Shown: positions 32,940 through 44,851 of the stretch, piece by piece
How the letters are laid out: every line of letters starts with the position of its first letter
How positions within the stretch are numbered: position 1 is the first letter of the stretch
The notes under the pieces: model-generated
What the model saw: the letters and a program-made list of their open reading frames with translations, nothing else
Told to the model about the DNA's origin: nothing
Database searches by the model: none
From: Adiantum capillus-veneris
Lineage: Eukaryota; Streptophyta; Polypodiopsida; Polypodiales; Pteridaceae
DNA: 64,000 nucleotides
Direction of reading: 5' to 3'
Assembly: GCA_014529385.2 (NCBI GenBank)
Contig: CM043942.1
Location: 24,456,469 to 24,520,468, forward strand
Translations under genes and position numbers: made by a program

Positions 32940-32986
<47 letters not shown>
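32940..32986 (+). repeat. (GA)n microsatellite
   Basis: About 23 units, also present at the same place in the sister copies of block W. Confidence 0.95.
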
Positions 32987-32988
<2 letters not shown>

Positions 32989-33100
32989 TGGGAACCTGCA
33001 AGGCCAGAGGCCCTCCAAACCAGCCATTATCTGATACATATATGGTGTACCAAAATGGCCTTGAAAGCCTCTCCCTCCAACTCCACATCTTTATTGCCAC

Positions 33101-33214
33101 TGACGAAGGAAATTTGGAATGGCGGTCTCTACACCAAAACAAACTCCATTGCGCCACAAGGGAAATGAGATGAGGACACCACCTAGTCTTCGAAGCGTGG
33201 ACTAGGACCGCTAC

Positions 33215-33298
<84 letters not shown>

Positions 33299-34588
33299 AT
33301 CACAATGAATGAAGCATTAACCTCAGTGTGTGTACAAGGAATGGATAACTTCAAGCACTCCCAACACAAATAGCATGTAGATTACTAAACAACAACTCAA
33401 GATTTAGCCAAAATCACATCAAGCACTCTCACACACACATAAAAGATCTCTCTTAATTAACATAAGTGAGAGGAGGGGGGGTTACTAGCATAAAACAATT
33501 TGCACTCTAGAATGTGCAAGAATAGAGTGAATGAATGAGCTTTATGGGCTCATGATGAGTGATACAAGACTCAATGGGGCTGAGGGAGACTTGAAATTAC
33601 AAAGGGGGGGGCTCTTTATATAGGCAAGAGAGTGATTAGGAGTGAGGTTAAGATCCAAGTGCAATTTGTACAAATGAAGCTTGATTAGGGACATTCCACC
33701 AATGAAGAAGCTCCTGCCAAGTGATTTGTTGACCAATTTGCAACTAATTGGCTCCATCATCACTTGTGTTGTCTTCACTCCTTCCTCCATAGCTTGAGTC
33801 CAAGAGCTTCCTTATTTTAAAATGTAAAGAATCTACATAAAATCAATGCATATCTAGTAATAATAGGAAGGGGTTGAATGACAACTTATGAATTACATTA
33901 AGCATGATTTGAGAGGTGATTAGAAGAGGAATTTGTGATGGTTTTATGAGCTTGAGAGAGAGGAAGAAGGAGGGGAGGGTGAGGAGACTAATGGCTGATT
34001 TTTAGAGAAGGACTCAATATGGAAAAGGAAGGGTGTGTGTGTAAAGGTAGAGGGGGTGGTCTCCACCACAGTTGCAAGAAACTGGTGTCCGCCATTTTGG
34101 CCATATCTCCTAGACCGTAGATGCAAAAATTATTAAAAAAATATGATCAGAATCTCCAGCTCATCAGCTACAACTTTGATGCAGACAACTTTTCTTGGAT
34201 CGGAGTGGAAGTATTTTTAAAAAATCCAGCAAAATCATGTGTCTGTTTTCTTCCTTTACCAAGTCTTCCACCTGGGTCCCATCTGTTTGAATCATCATAT
34301 GGCTCCAAAGCCATGATGATTTGAGCCCCTCATGACCCTTGAATAATGGGTGCATGGCTCCACAAACACATCATATCTTTTCTTTTCACATTTACATATT
34401 TTCCCTTCCCTTTACCATTGGGTTCTACCTTTTACCTCCTGTGAACTAGTCAAGGAAAAATTCCCATCAAATCATTTTTTTGAATTTTTCCAAGAGGTTG
34501 TTCTTACTCTTTCTTTTATTGTAAACCTCTAGAAGCAAGGAAAACCAACAAAATATAGTAAACAAAAATTTGTCATAGGCTCGGATCA
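33101..34588. mobile_element. Unclassified 1.49-kb insertion in W1, possible solo LTR
   Basis: The other two copies of block W run without a break across this point. The insert starts TGACGAAGG and can be read as ending GGATCA, with CCAC on both outer sides (33,097-33,100 and just after the right end). A TATA-like TTTATATAGG is at 33,614. TG...CA ends and a promoter suggest an LTR, but no partner was seen and the right end is uncertain by a few bases. Confidence 0.4.
33218..33297 (+). repeat. (AG)n microsatellite, about 80 bp
   Basis: Uninterrupted AG run inside the insertion. Confidence 0.97.
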
Positions 34589-34774
34589 CCACCACTAGCC
34601 TCTCCCTCCCCGACGACCTTCCAAGCATTGCCTGGCTAATGGCGGCAACCATCATTGACTCTCCTTGATAGCAAGTGATCACCGTTTTAGAGAGTGTAGC
34701 CTCGCTCTCAGCGATCCACTGCTCTATGATCACATCTATATAATAAAAGGGCCCGTAAGCGGCATCTTACTTTG

Positions 34775-34826
<52 letters not shown>

Positions 34827-35020
34827 ATGTGTGTGTGTGTGTGTGTGTGCTGGGTGCCTACTCGTCCAGTGTCTTCTGCTCTTCTCTAGTGGCTACCTGC
34901 TGCTGCAGGATCCATGCCAAGATCCACATGTGTCTCCAACTCGTGCCCAATCGGCAACTTATATAAAAAATTGCACTATCCATTAGCATTTCATGTACAT
35001 CAGAACCCATCATTCTTGAC

Positions 35021-35432
35021 CATTAAGCAAAATTTGGACTCACAAAGGGGCCCTTTAAGGAGTTTGACTTTACCTCTCTCTACCAAAACGGGCGCATGGA
35101 TAAATTTTTGCAAACAAACTCCAAAGTTGGCGGAGGTTTGACAGTTAGAATGTCCTCTTCAAGCTCTATCTACTGATATATAGCACGCCATGAGATTCCT
35201 CATATTTTAGAAGATTCTTTAGTGAATCAAAAAAAGAATCTTCTAAAATATGAGGAATCTCATGGCGTGCTATATATCAGTAGATAGAGCTTGAAGAGGA
35301 CATTCTAACTGTCAAACCTCCGCCAACTTTGGAGTTTGTTTGCAAAAATTTATCCATGCACCCATTTTGGTAGAGAGAGGTAAAGTCAAACTCCTTAAAG
35401 GGCCCCTTTGTGAGTCCATATTTTGCCTAATG
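35021..35432. mobile_element. 412-bp foldback (MITE-like), almost perfect hairpin
   Basis: The arms 35,021-35,220 and 35,232-35,432 are inverted copies with only a few mismatches. The loop is about 11 bases. The termini are CATTAAGC and GCCTAATG. The sister copies X1 (about 31,815) and X3 (about 40,313) lack it and read TTGACCAATTTTG at this point, which is exactly the two flanks joined, so no target duplication is evident. The transcript would be a 200-bp double-stranded RNA. Confidence 0.9.
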
Positions 35433-35495
35433 CAATTTTGTGGTTGCCGCTCTTTGGGAAGAAATGGCCCGTAAGCGGCATCTTCCTTTGCATAT

Positions 35496-35535
<40 letters not shown>

Positions 35536-36840
35536 GCGGGTGCCCACTCGTCCAACGTCTCTTCTGCTCTTCTCCACTGGCTACCTGGCTATTGAGGGAT
35601 CCATGGCAAGATCCACGTGTGTCTCCAACTCTTGCCCAATCAGCAACAATATTGTTAGCACGCGTGACAAAACCCTTCATAATTGCCTCAAATGTTTGAG
35701 ACGTATTAGTGATAGACAACACGGAATGTGTCTAATTATTATTCTTCGTACAAAACATTTGTGGGTCAGTAGCAATGATCAGGAAAAACCATTCTCCAAA
35801 ACATACAAAATTTCTTTTCTTGCATTTGCCAAGAGAAATTTTTTGAAAATTAGGTTATTTTTTTATTTTATACACTATTTTTCTCTATTTTGGGGCAAAA
35901 TTTCTCCTTTTGCACTTGCCCTCAACCAACATTATTGAAAGCTAAAATGGCACGATATTAAGCTGAGACTTAGTAGAATATTTCTCATGATAAGGTAGGG
36001 GTGAAGGTTGTTCAACTCCTATTGCGGCGATGAACATAACATGCTCAATAAAACTCTAGGTTTAATGTAATCCCACCTATGAAATTTGAAATTTATCTTT
36101 AAATTTTAAATTCGAAGATGAAAAAACCTACAAAATTTAAAGAGACTTGGTAAAAAAGCACTTAACTCCAATTTACCTTCAACATAAATTGAAGCGCGAG
36201 GAGTGCGAGCAGACACGTGAGCTCAAAAGAAGCAAGGCACTAGAGCGTGCAAGGGTCGGAGCATGGATTGTGACAGAAGAGATGAGAGGTGTGGGTTGGG
36301 GTCAATGGATTTGTTGCAGTTATGTGGACACAAAACTGGTGACAGTAGAGACGGGCTTCGCCTATTGCAAGAGGAGCAGGGACGCACACGCAAGCACAAA
36401 ACAATCAAGGCGCTACAACATGCAAGGATGGGAGCATGGATGAGGTAGAAGAGATGAGAGATTTGGGTTGGGGTTTAAGTGTGAGTGTGGTGTGAGGAGC
36501 ACCATCTGATAGTGTACGACCAGATAGTGTACGGCCATTTGCATGTGCATTTGAACGCGTCAAACTTGTTGCTTCCACATGATCAAACACAACCCTGCAC
36601 AATTTGATTGCATGATATATAAGACATAACATAACTTAAGGTAGGTATGAAGGAGATTTGAAGCACCCAAATCACTCCATGACATCAATGTCCTACAAAT
36701 GTGAAAGTTATTGGTAGCTTCAACATTGTTAACGCAGATTGGGTCTGCAACGCTTGCAAAAAAAGCGGCTTTACAATTTTTTAAATTTCAAAATGATTCA
36801 CAAATATGATGCTAAATCTGGGATTACTGAGTGCATGCTA

Positions 36841-36842
36841 CC

Positions 36843-36891
<49 letters not shown>
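36841..36891 (+). repeat. (C)n then (CT)n tract
   Basis: About 13 C followed by about 19 CT units at the end of X2; X1 has (CA)n and G runs (reverse) at the same place. Confidence 0.9.
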
Positions 36892-36893
<2 letters not shown>

Positions 36894-37398
36894 GTTCTCT
36901 AGCTACCTAGACTGGTCGGGGTCTAGGGGCATTAAAGTGGTATGCAAGGGAGACTTCCTATTGTGCATGTCATTGTATACCTTGGGCTACGCACATTGTT
37001 CTTCTTCAATGGTTGGAAGTTCTGAGTGAGCTAGCTAAGTGAAGTATCTTCAACATGTTGGGGGCTTGTGTCTTGATGCCTCTAGCAAGTTCTCAAAGGG
37101 GGTGAGCAATCCAAGTGCGGCTCTTTGGGCACTAGTCATAACTCCAAACGAAACAATGGTATGAGATGATAGTATGAGTAGATGGTGTAGGTGAAAAAGA
37201 TATTAAGGGAGAAGACAAGAATTGAGGCAAGGCTGATGGAAAGGTCGATAATGATGCAAAGAGTGTTTTCAAGGTAAGAGGTGCGTGCATGGTTGCGATT
37301 GAAGATATTGGTAGTAATTCACATGGTGAGGTTGGAGGTGGGGTTGACATTCATGTTGAGATTAGTCCCAAAGGTGAACGTACTACACATTGTGAGAT

Positions 37399-37485
37399 TG
37401 TTAGGAAATATGACGTAGCTAAGTAGATAATTGAGTAGATTACTTAATGGAGAGAGATAATTTTCACACACAAGAGATTACTGAG

Positions 37486-37536
<51 letters not shown>

Positions 37537-38161
37537 CACGATATACATGGTTCACCCAATGTTGGCTATGTCCACGAGAAAGCAGCCACTCAATGGCTTT
37601 AGTACTTCAAAACACGAAGTAGATTACAAAGGGATTATACCCTTTTGGAGCTCTCGCCTTGCTTCACTCTCACCACCTCACATCAACTTCACAATGACCA
37701 CCATGCTTCACATTCCATTTTTGTGTATAGAAGAGGCCTTCTTTTATAGGCCTCAAGGGATGCCCTCTCTCATGAGATGCACCCGTATGTAGCCGCCCTT
37801 GTGTTGACAAGTCCAAATCGGATCGTCCAATCTGCCCATGTGTGGCCACCCTTGAGAAGACAAATCCATCTTTGAAATTCGGCCACAGGCCACCGGCCAT
37901 TGACTTCCAACCACCGGCCACCGGCCATTGACTATCAGCCATCGGCCAACCGGCCAAATGACCGGCCATTTTTTCGATCATTTTTCGGTCGCCGTCCGGC
38001 CATAATATTCCAGCAAATCTCGAGATTGGCCATGAAAATTTTGGTTTTCGACGAGTGGTTTTTCTTCACGCACGATGGCTTTTTCTCATAACGGGGGCCT
38101 TACAAATGTGCGTTTTTAACACAAACAATTACAAGGGGTAAATCAGGCTCCATACTTAACA
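37399..38161 (+). mobile_element. Solo LTR with target duplication (left arm)
   Basis: Starts TGTTAGGAAATATGACG and ends CATACTTAACA. The flanking 5-mers are GAGAT and CAGAT. The copy in the other arm has GAGAT and GAAAT (in this orientation), so the original duplication was GAGAT. A TATA-like CTTTTATAGG is at about 37,741. A GGTTCACCCAATGTTGGCTA segment and CCGGCCA repeats (37,880-37,965) stand out. A (AG)n run is at 37,492-37,532. No internal domain remains, as after LTR-LTR recombination. Confidence 0.8.
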
Positions 38162-38206
38162 CAGATTGCAGTTGCAACATCGTAGATAACTAGTGAGTAA
38201 TTGAGA

Positions 38207-38512
38207 TCATATTGAAGGAAAACATTGGTTGCCCCTTGTGTAGTGATCTTGTGCCTTAAGGTGTCTGCATGGACGGGTGCCTTCTTGGATAGTGCACCTA
38301 CCTTGGTAGTGCTCATATTCCCCACATCTATAACACTTGATTGGTCGATTGGGGACATATAGGCTTGCTTGGATGGTCATGGATCCTAGGGATTTGGGGT
38401 TACCATAGGTGTTGGTGAAATGTAGAATCTCTAGGGTGGCTATGCATCTTGATTTATCGGAGTAGTGAGCAAGGGAGGAGACTGATCTTGTTGCTCGATT
38501 GGATTGATCCAT
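38207..38512 (-). pseudogene. Zinc-knuckle gag-like fragment in unit Y (left arm)
   Basis: A minus-strand frame of 101 codons with IKCYRCGEYEHYQGRC, a CX2CX4HX4C zinc knuckle, followed by a second Cys/His-rich stretch (CRHLKAQDHYTRGNQC). It is preceded by text resembling the basic end of gag proteins. It is probably the nucleocapsid part of a retroelement caught in this block. The frame ends shortly after, next to the solo LTR. The inverted copy (46,148-46,440) has the same knuckle. Confidence 0.55.
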
Positions 38513-38855
38513 TGTGTTCTGTTGGGTGATACTCCAAGGTGCATAAGGGATATGACATCAATGTTGTGATGGAGATAGGGAATTTTCTTGAGGTGGTAGA
38601 AGTCTTTGGTTCATGCCTTCCCTTCCCACAAAATTGGTAGTAGACTCTTTGTGGGAACTCTTGTGGTGAGAATAGAGATTAAATGGGTTGTCCATTTGGA
38701 TTGGTCCAATATGTAGTGTTGAGGGTTGTTGCAAGGTGCATAAAGAATGTGATGCCAAGGTTGTGTGTATGCCAAGCAGCACCATTGTGCTCATGTGTGC
38801 ATCTTGTGCTATCCATCCTACAATTTTTTTGCAATCAAGGCATTGTTATTTGGTA

Positions 38856-38946
38856 CTAGTAAAACGGTGCCGCCTTCGGTGGCGGCATGGCCCCTCATAC
38901 CCTGAACCTCCTCACTCTTGATAAATTTCACAAAAGAAGATCAAGA

Positions 38947-39002
<56 letters not shown>

Positions 39003-39755
39003 GCTTTTGTTTGTGGAGGTAAAGACTAATAGAGAGAGGAGGAGCAGGAGGCTTAGAACGAGAACACATCTTTCAAATTTAACACACCTTTCATATTTAA
39101 AAATAGGACATAGTTTTTTACACTATTTTTATTAGAATCTAGGTGGTACTTTTTCCTTTTCTTACTGCTCTCGAGAGGCATTTTTTAGTTTCAAAGCGAC
39201 ATGATTGTGAGTTGATCGAGACACACTTTTTGTGAATACAACTACTTCATTCTGGCATCTTTAGACTTGCTTTTCTCGTATTCACTGACCCTTCAAATTT
39301 CAAAGTATGACACACAAATTCCAAAAGTGGTAAAAAAAAACAGATAGTGTAAGCATGTTAAGAGTTGGCACTAATAAGGTAGGTAGAACTACTTCAGGGT
39401 AGGCCGAACAACTCCATGACAACACCGATAGGCGGATGGGCTAGCACTCTGGCATTTGTCAAATGAACATTAAAAAATGTAGTTGGTAGTGATGCTTGCC
39501 ATATAGATCCGCATTGATCATAGTCACTTGTAACCACATGAAGGAGGAGGAGGAGCTCACATCGTTACAACAGGGCAAACTCCTTCAAGGGCTGGAAGGG
39601 GTCCTCGTAAGGATCTTTCAATGAAACTCCAACTTTAACATTTTTATTTTAAAAATATCGTTTATGAGGTGATAATTGGGTTTAGAGCTTCTAAACCCAT
39701 AGCTCATTGGTGTATGACCTTTCCAAGTATCGGACAATTTATCCCACTTAGCCTT

Positions 39756-39793
<38 letters not shown>

Positions 39794-40047
39794 TGCGAAC
39801 CTGCAAGACTAGAGGCCCTCCAAATTGGCCATTATTTGATACATACATAGTGTACCAAAATGGCCTTGAAAGCCTCTCCCTCCAACTCCACATCTTTATT
39901 GCCACCACCAACCTCTCCCTCCCCAGCGACCTTCCAAGCATTGCCTGGCTAATGGCGGCAACCATCACTGACTCTCCTTGATAGCAAGCGATCACCATTT
40001 TAGAGAGTGTAGCCTGGCTCTTCATGATCCATTGCTCCATGATCACA
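38856..40047 (-). mobile_element. Helitron-type 3' block W, copy 2
   Basis: CTAG at 38,856-38,859 with the GC hairpin next to it (38,865-38,885). Outside is TACCAAAT on the element strand, so a T follows CTAG as expected for Helitrons. It is uninterrupted here. A (CT)n run is at 38,951-39,000 and (GA)n at 39,759-39,790. Confidence 0.65.
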
Positions 40048-40376
40048 TCTATATAATAAAAGGGCCCGTAAACGGCATCTTCCTTTGCATATGCTCTCTC
40101 TGTGTTTGTGTTTGTGTGTGTGTGTGTGCTGGGTGTTGGGTGTTGGGTGCCTACTCGTCCAGTGTCTTCTGCTCTTCTCTAGTGGCTACCTGCTGCTGCA
40201 GGATCCATGGCAAGATCCACGTGTGTGTCCAACTCCTGCCCAATCGGCACTTATATCAAAAATTGCAGAATCCACTAGCATTTCATGTACATCAGAACCC
40301 ATCATTCATTGACCAATTTTGTGGTTGCCGCTCTTTGGGAAGAAATGGACCATAAGCGACATCTTCCTTTGCATAT

Positions 40377-40430
<54 letters not shown>

Positions 40431-43400
40431 GGGTGCCTACTCGTCTAACATCTCTTGTGCTCTTCTCCAATGGCTACCTGGCTACTGAGGGATCCATGGC
40501 AAGATCCACGTTGGAGAGGGGGTATGGGGGAACACACCTGGCACAACAACAAAGGCCTCTCTATAGCTCAGGGTATCCACATCACCCCTATCCTCTCGGA
40601 AAACACCTTCAAAAAGCACACTTCACACTAGCAGACCACTGCCTGCTCTATTTCCAAGGCTCACACACTCCACAAATCCTCCACACAAAGCACACCTACT
40701 ACCAGAATCTGTCTCCACCCTTACACACGCACACAGCCACTCAATCTCACTCTCTCACACAAAACACCGTCGGTCCGGGGGACACACACTTCCACACAGC
40801 CGGCACCGAGGGGAAACACCAGAGCAGAAGAAAGAGAAGGGGGGAAGGGTAAACAACAACAAGACGGGGCAACGGTGGCTTGATTGCACTTCAAAATGAA
40901 TATACAAGGGCTTGCAATTCCATCAACATGGCCATTTTCATGAGAAAATGCAAAGGGCTTTGACAGGCACACTCCTCTGCCAACCCAAGAACTCACACAC
41001 ACTCTCTACCTTGGTTCTCTGCAGGCTCACCGGCTCAAGGCTCTGGCAAGAAGCCTTCTCTGGCAAAAAGCATGAAAAAAGGCTCAAAAATGGTTTATAT
41101 AGGGGTGCCCCTTTCAATTTGGGCATCTAGGCTCTGATTGGTCCACCTTGCATCCACATGTGGCAACTTTGGGAGGAGGTAGCCGCCTTGCTTCATCTGT
41201 TCTCTTTCTCTCTCTCTGTTGCACTTGAGGAGGGGGGGGGGGGGGGGGGGGGCATTAGCGATGTTGCTATTGCCCCTTGACATTTTTTTATTTTTATTTT
41301 TTCTTTATTTTTTATTCCTTTGGGGGGGCTTAGCTTGCACTGCTTCTCTTTTTGACCCTTTGACCACCTCTGCCCGGCTCTTCCTTGACCTATCCCCCAC
41401 TAGCCTCCTCTCTCTCTATTTCTCTCTCCTCCTTCTCCCTTTTGGTCCCGGCCTCCCTCCTTTGCCTTTGCTCGGCCCGTTTTACCCCGAGCAATTTGAA
41501 GTTCCTCTGGACTATCTTGCTCGGCTCTTGACTACTTGCTCTTCTACCCTTTTGGATTCCGCCTTTTCATTGGGTTTGTCCCCTATCTCGGCTCGCCCTC
41601 TGACTATTTTTCCCGGGCTACCTCCTCTCTTTCACCCTCATATGAAACCTTCCCTACTCCAAGGCATTAGCGATGTCGCTATTGGGGGGGGGGGGGGTCT
41701 CTTCAAAAGGGGTTGCCCCCCAAGGGCCGCGGGAACAGCCCCCTGGAGGGCGCTGCCATGTCATCACTACAACCGTCGGCTACCTCCACTTCCTCCTCAT
41801 GCGGGCGCGCATTACTGGCGCCGCCCCTCGCCACCAAAACAGGCCACCTGAGCCGCCCCGTGCCACTGCACACAACTAGAACAGCGCCCCATGGGGGTCC
41901 GCCATCACCACACGAAAGGGGGAGCTCCCTTTCCTCTCTTCGATACCACAAATTGAGGCGCTCATGGCCTATATAGCCTGCTCGTCCATGCTTCTTCCTT
42001 GCATATGGGACTTATGCCCACCTGCCACGTGACAGCTGCCAATCAAATGGCCTCTTAAGCCCACAAAAAGATCCTGATTTTTTCACCAAAAGCTTCATTT
42101 TTTTTTAACCTGCTTGATCAACTGTCATCCGGTGCTGAAGGGTCCCATGGTCACCCGATAAAGATCCACCAAAACCCCGCATTCTAGACTTCAAGTGTAC
42201 ATAACGGCTCCGCAAACCGACTTCGCGGTGGCCTTGAACGGAGCACCCCAAACTGGATAAAAAACATCTGGCCCTTCACGTTCGCTACAAATTGCCAACT
42301 TTGATCGGTCATTTCTCCGCACTCCGACCTCAGATTCACATGTCGTCGAGTTTGATTAGCTCCACATAGTGCACACCATCACCGAGAACCTTGGCGAGGC
42401 CATAAAGATGTCGGATGGCCCAACTTCCAATGCAGGCAAGTGGGCTCAAACCTAGCCCCCCGAAAAAATTTCAATTAACCATAACTTGCTAACCTGAGCT
42501 CCGATTGACAATCCAAGAAAACAGGCACGCTCCATAATTCGAGCTCTATGCATCTATCCACTAATGTCAACCTGGGCCATCTGTCCCCAGCTACCTTGCC
42601 CGTCTTGGATCTGCTAAACATTCTATCTTTACACTTCAATATCTCGCACACCGAGGCTCCATTTGACGAGCTGTTTGGACCAGCTTCTAGAACACATTGA
42701 ACACAACATCCCAGAGCACTGACTTGGCACTTTGGGCACCTTCACCTATTATCCCATCTGGCCTCATTCTTTAGCTCTTTTGGCCTAAAAAACCACATTG
42801 ATTATACACTTCCACTACCCTTTGGCTGCCCAGGACTTTGGTTCCTGCCCTAGCCTTCTGCACTACACCTGCCTGCAGCCTCTGCTTGGCATTGACCACT
42901 TTCTAGCCCAATCGGCAACAATACTGTTAGCACACGTGACAAAACCCTTCATAATTGCCTCAAATGTTTGAGCCGTATGAGTGATAGACAACAGGAAATG
43001 TGTCTAATTATTATTCTTCGTACAAAACATTTGTGGTTCAGTAGCAATGATCAGGAAAAACCATTCTCCAAAACATACAAAATTTCTTTTCTTACATTTG
43101 CCAAGAGGATATTTTTGAAAATTAGGTTATTTTTTAATTTTATACACTATTTTTCTCTATTTTGGGGTGGAATTTCTCCTTTTGCGCTTGCCCTCAACCA
43201 ACATTATTGAAAGCTAAAATGGCACGATATTAAGCTGCGACTTAGTAGAATATTGCTAATGATAAGGTAGGGGTCAAGGTGATTCAACTCCTATTGCGGC
43301 GATGAACATGACATGCTCAATAAAACTCTAGGTTTAATGTAATCCCACCTATGAAATTTGAAATTTATCTTTAAATTTTAAATTCGAAGATGAAAAAACC

Positions 43401-44101
43401 TACAAAATTTTGAAGAGACTTGGTAAAAAAGCACTTAACTCGAATTTACCTTGAATATAAATTGGAGTGTGAGGAGTGCGAGCAGACACATGAGCTCAAA
43501 AGAAGCAAGGCACTGGAGCATGCAAGGATCGGAGCATGGATCGTGACAGAAGAGATGAGAGGTGTGGGTTGGGGTCAATGGATTCGTTGCGGCTATGTGG
43601 ACACAAAACCGGTGACAATAGAGACGGGCTTCACCTATTGCAAGAGGAGCACGGACACATACGCAAGCACAAAAGAATCGAGGTGCTACAACGTGCAAGG
43701 ACGGAAGCATGGATCGAGGTAGAAGAGATGAGAGGTTTGGGTTGGGGTTTAAGTGTGAGTGTGGTGTGAGGAGCACCATCTGATAGTGTACGACCAGATA
43801 GTGTACGGCCATTTGCATGTGCATTTGAACACATCAAACTTGTTGCTTCCACATGATCAAACACAACCCTGCACAATTTGATTGCATGATATATAAGACA
43901 TAACATAACTTAAGGTAGGTATGAAGGAGATTTGAAGCACCCAAATCACTCTATGACATCAATATCCTACAAATGTGAAAGTTATTGGTAGCTTCAACAT
44001 TGGTAACGGAGATTGGGTCTGAAACGATTGCAAAAAAAAATTGGATTTACAATTTTTTAAATTCCAAAAATATGATGCTAAATCTGGGATTACTGAGCGC
44101 A
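40048..44101 (+). mobile_element. Helitron-type block X, copy 3 (with 2.4-kb insertion)
   Basis: Starts TCTATATAATAAAAGGG at 40,048. It follows X2 to GATCCACG (about 40,510), is interrupted to about 42,904, and resumes with GCCCAATCGGCAACAATAC. It ends at GATTACTGAGCGCAC where the inverted second-type block begins. A (CT)n run is at 40,378-40,426. Confidence 0.65.
40511..42904. mobile_element. Unclassified 2.4-kb insertion in X3
   Basis: X1 and X2 have only about 16 bases here, which X3 has lost. The insert starts TTGGAGAGGGGGTATGG. It contains TATA-like words at 41,095 (TTTATATAGGGG) and 41,970 (CCTATATAGCC), G runs at 41,232-41,252 and 41,684-41,697, and no recognised protein. Plus-strand frames there are Pro/Leu/Ser-rich from base composition. 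It may be an LTR or a compound of two insertions. Confidence 0.4.
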
Positions 44102-44364
44102 CGATGGCTTACATCTGCTAATTATGCTCCTGCTTCCAAGTTCCAACTCAATAGATGGAAGCGATTTAAAGCCCTGCGGGCTGCCATAAGTTTCTCTCTC
44201 TCTCTCTCTCTCTCTCTCCCCTTCGACATACTCTCTCCCCTTCGACATACCAGTAGTCTCTCTCTCCCTGTCTAGTCCCGAGCACCGTCGCTTGTGTTGC
44301 ATCCCCCAAGAATGCCAAATTCCTAATGCTCTTCTGTGCTCTGATTTGATCTCGATGGCGAGAC

Positions 44365-44407
<43 letters not shown>

Positions 44408-44517
44408 GCTATTCCTCTGTCGCGTTCTTGGAGCTGCAGAGAACACTCGCTTGAAGGAAGAGGTGCTAACACGTCTGGGGGGGGGGAGAATCCCTCCCCC
44501 TTTTATTATAGTATACA
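44102..44517 (-). mobile_element. Helitron-type block, second internal type (copy 3)
   Basis: Reads on the minus strand from 44,517 (TGTATACTATAATAAAAGG). It shares with 7885-8195 and 23,268-23,945 the GTTAGCACCTC word, the AG run, the CTAGACAGGGAG word and repeat unit A at its end. Its start lies at the same GATCACA|T junction as the X blocks. Confidence 0.6.
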
Positions 44518-44775
44518 TGTGATCATAATGCAGTGGATCGCCAAGAGTGCGGCTACACTCTCTAAAACGGTGGTCGCTTGCTACTATCAGGAGAATCAGT
44601 GATGGTTGCCGCCATTAGCCAGGCAATGCTTGGAAGGTCGTCGGGGAGGGAGAGGCTGGTGGTGGCAATTAAGATGTGGAGTTGGAGGGAGAGGCTTTCA
44701 AGGACATTTTGGTACACTATGTATGTATGAGATAATGGCCGATTTGGAGGGCCTCTGGCCTTGCAGGTTCCCATT

Positions 44776-44851
<76 letters not shown>

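Larger units (their letters stand above)
32068..34734 (-). mobile_element. Helitron-type 3' block W, copy 1 (with insertion)
   Basis: The minus strand ends in a GC-rich hairpin (GCCGCCGAAGGCGGC) followed by GTTTTACTAG, the form of a Helitron 3' end (hairpin plus CTRR). CTAG is at 32,068-32,071. The body matches 38,856-40,047 and, inverted, 44,518-45,802. It is interrupted at 33,101-34,588 by another sequence. Its far end borders the 5' start of X2 at GATCACA|TCTATAT. No protein was recognised. Confidence 0.65.
34735..36924 (+). mobile_element. Helitron-type block X, copy 2
   Basis: Starts TCTATATAATAAAAGGGCCC after an A, the normal A|T insertion context. It carries the doubled 5' unit (the second begins about 35,460), the 412-bp hairpin at 35,021-35,432, and then the unbroken version of the sequence that the chromovirus split in X1. 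A pair of diverged tandem units of roughly 180 bp (36,195-36,480, words GCACTAGAGCGTGCAAGG and GCGCTACAACATGCAAGG) is shared with X1 and X3. Confidence 0.65.
36925..40047 (+). repeat. Left arm of a 3-kb inverted duplication
   Basis: Reverse complement of 44,518-47,786, from AGGGGCATTAAAGTGG at the outer end to GATCACA at the inner end. It contains unit Y with a solo LTR, then block W. Differences are scattered substitutions and small indels, so the duplication is old. Confidence 0.88.

Noticed and set aside
33101-34588. Firm call of a solo LTR
   Set aside because: TG and CA ends and a TATA-like word are present, but the CCAC duplication is short and shifted within a CCACCAC run.
35423-35938. 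171-codon plus-strand frame in block X2
   Set aside because: Contains the CT run as Leu/Ser repeat and is broken in X1 and X3.
41219-41851. 210-codon Pro/Leu/Phe-rich plus-strand frame
   Set aside because: Composition follows from pyrimidine-rich DNA; no signal, motif or match seen in sister copies.
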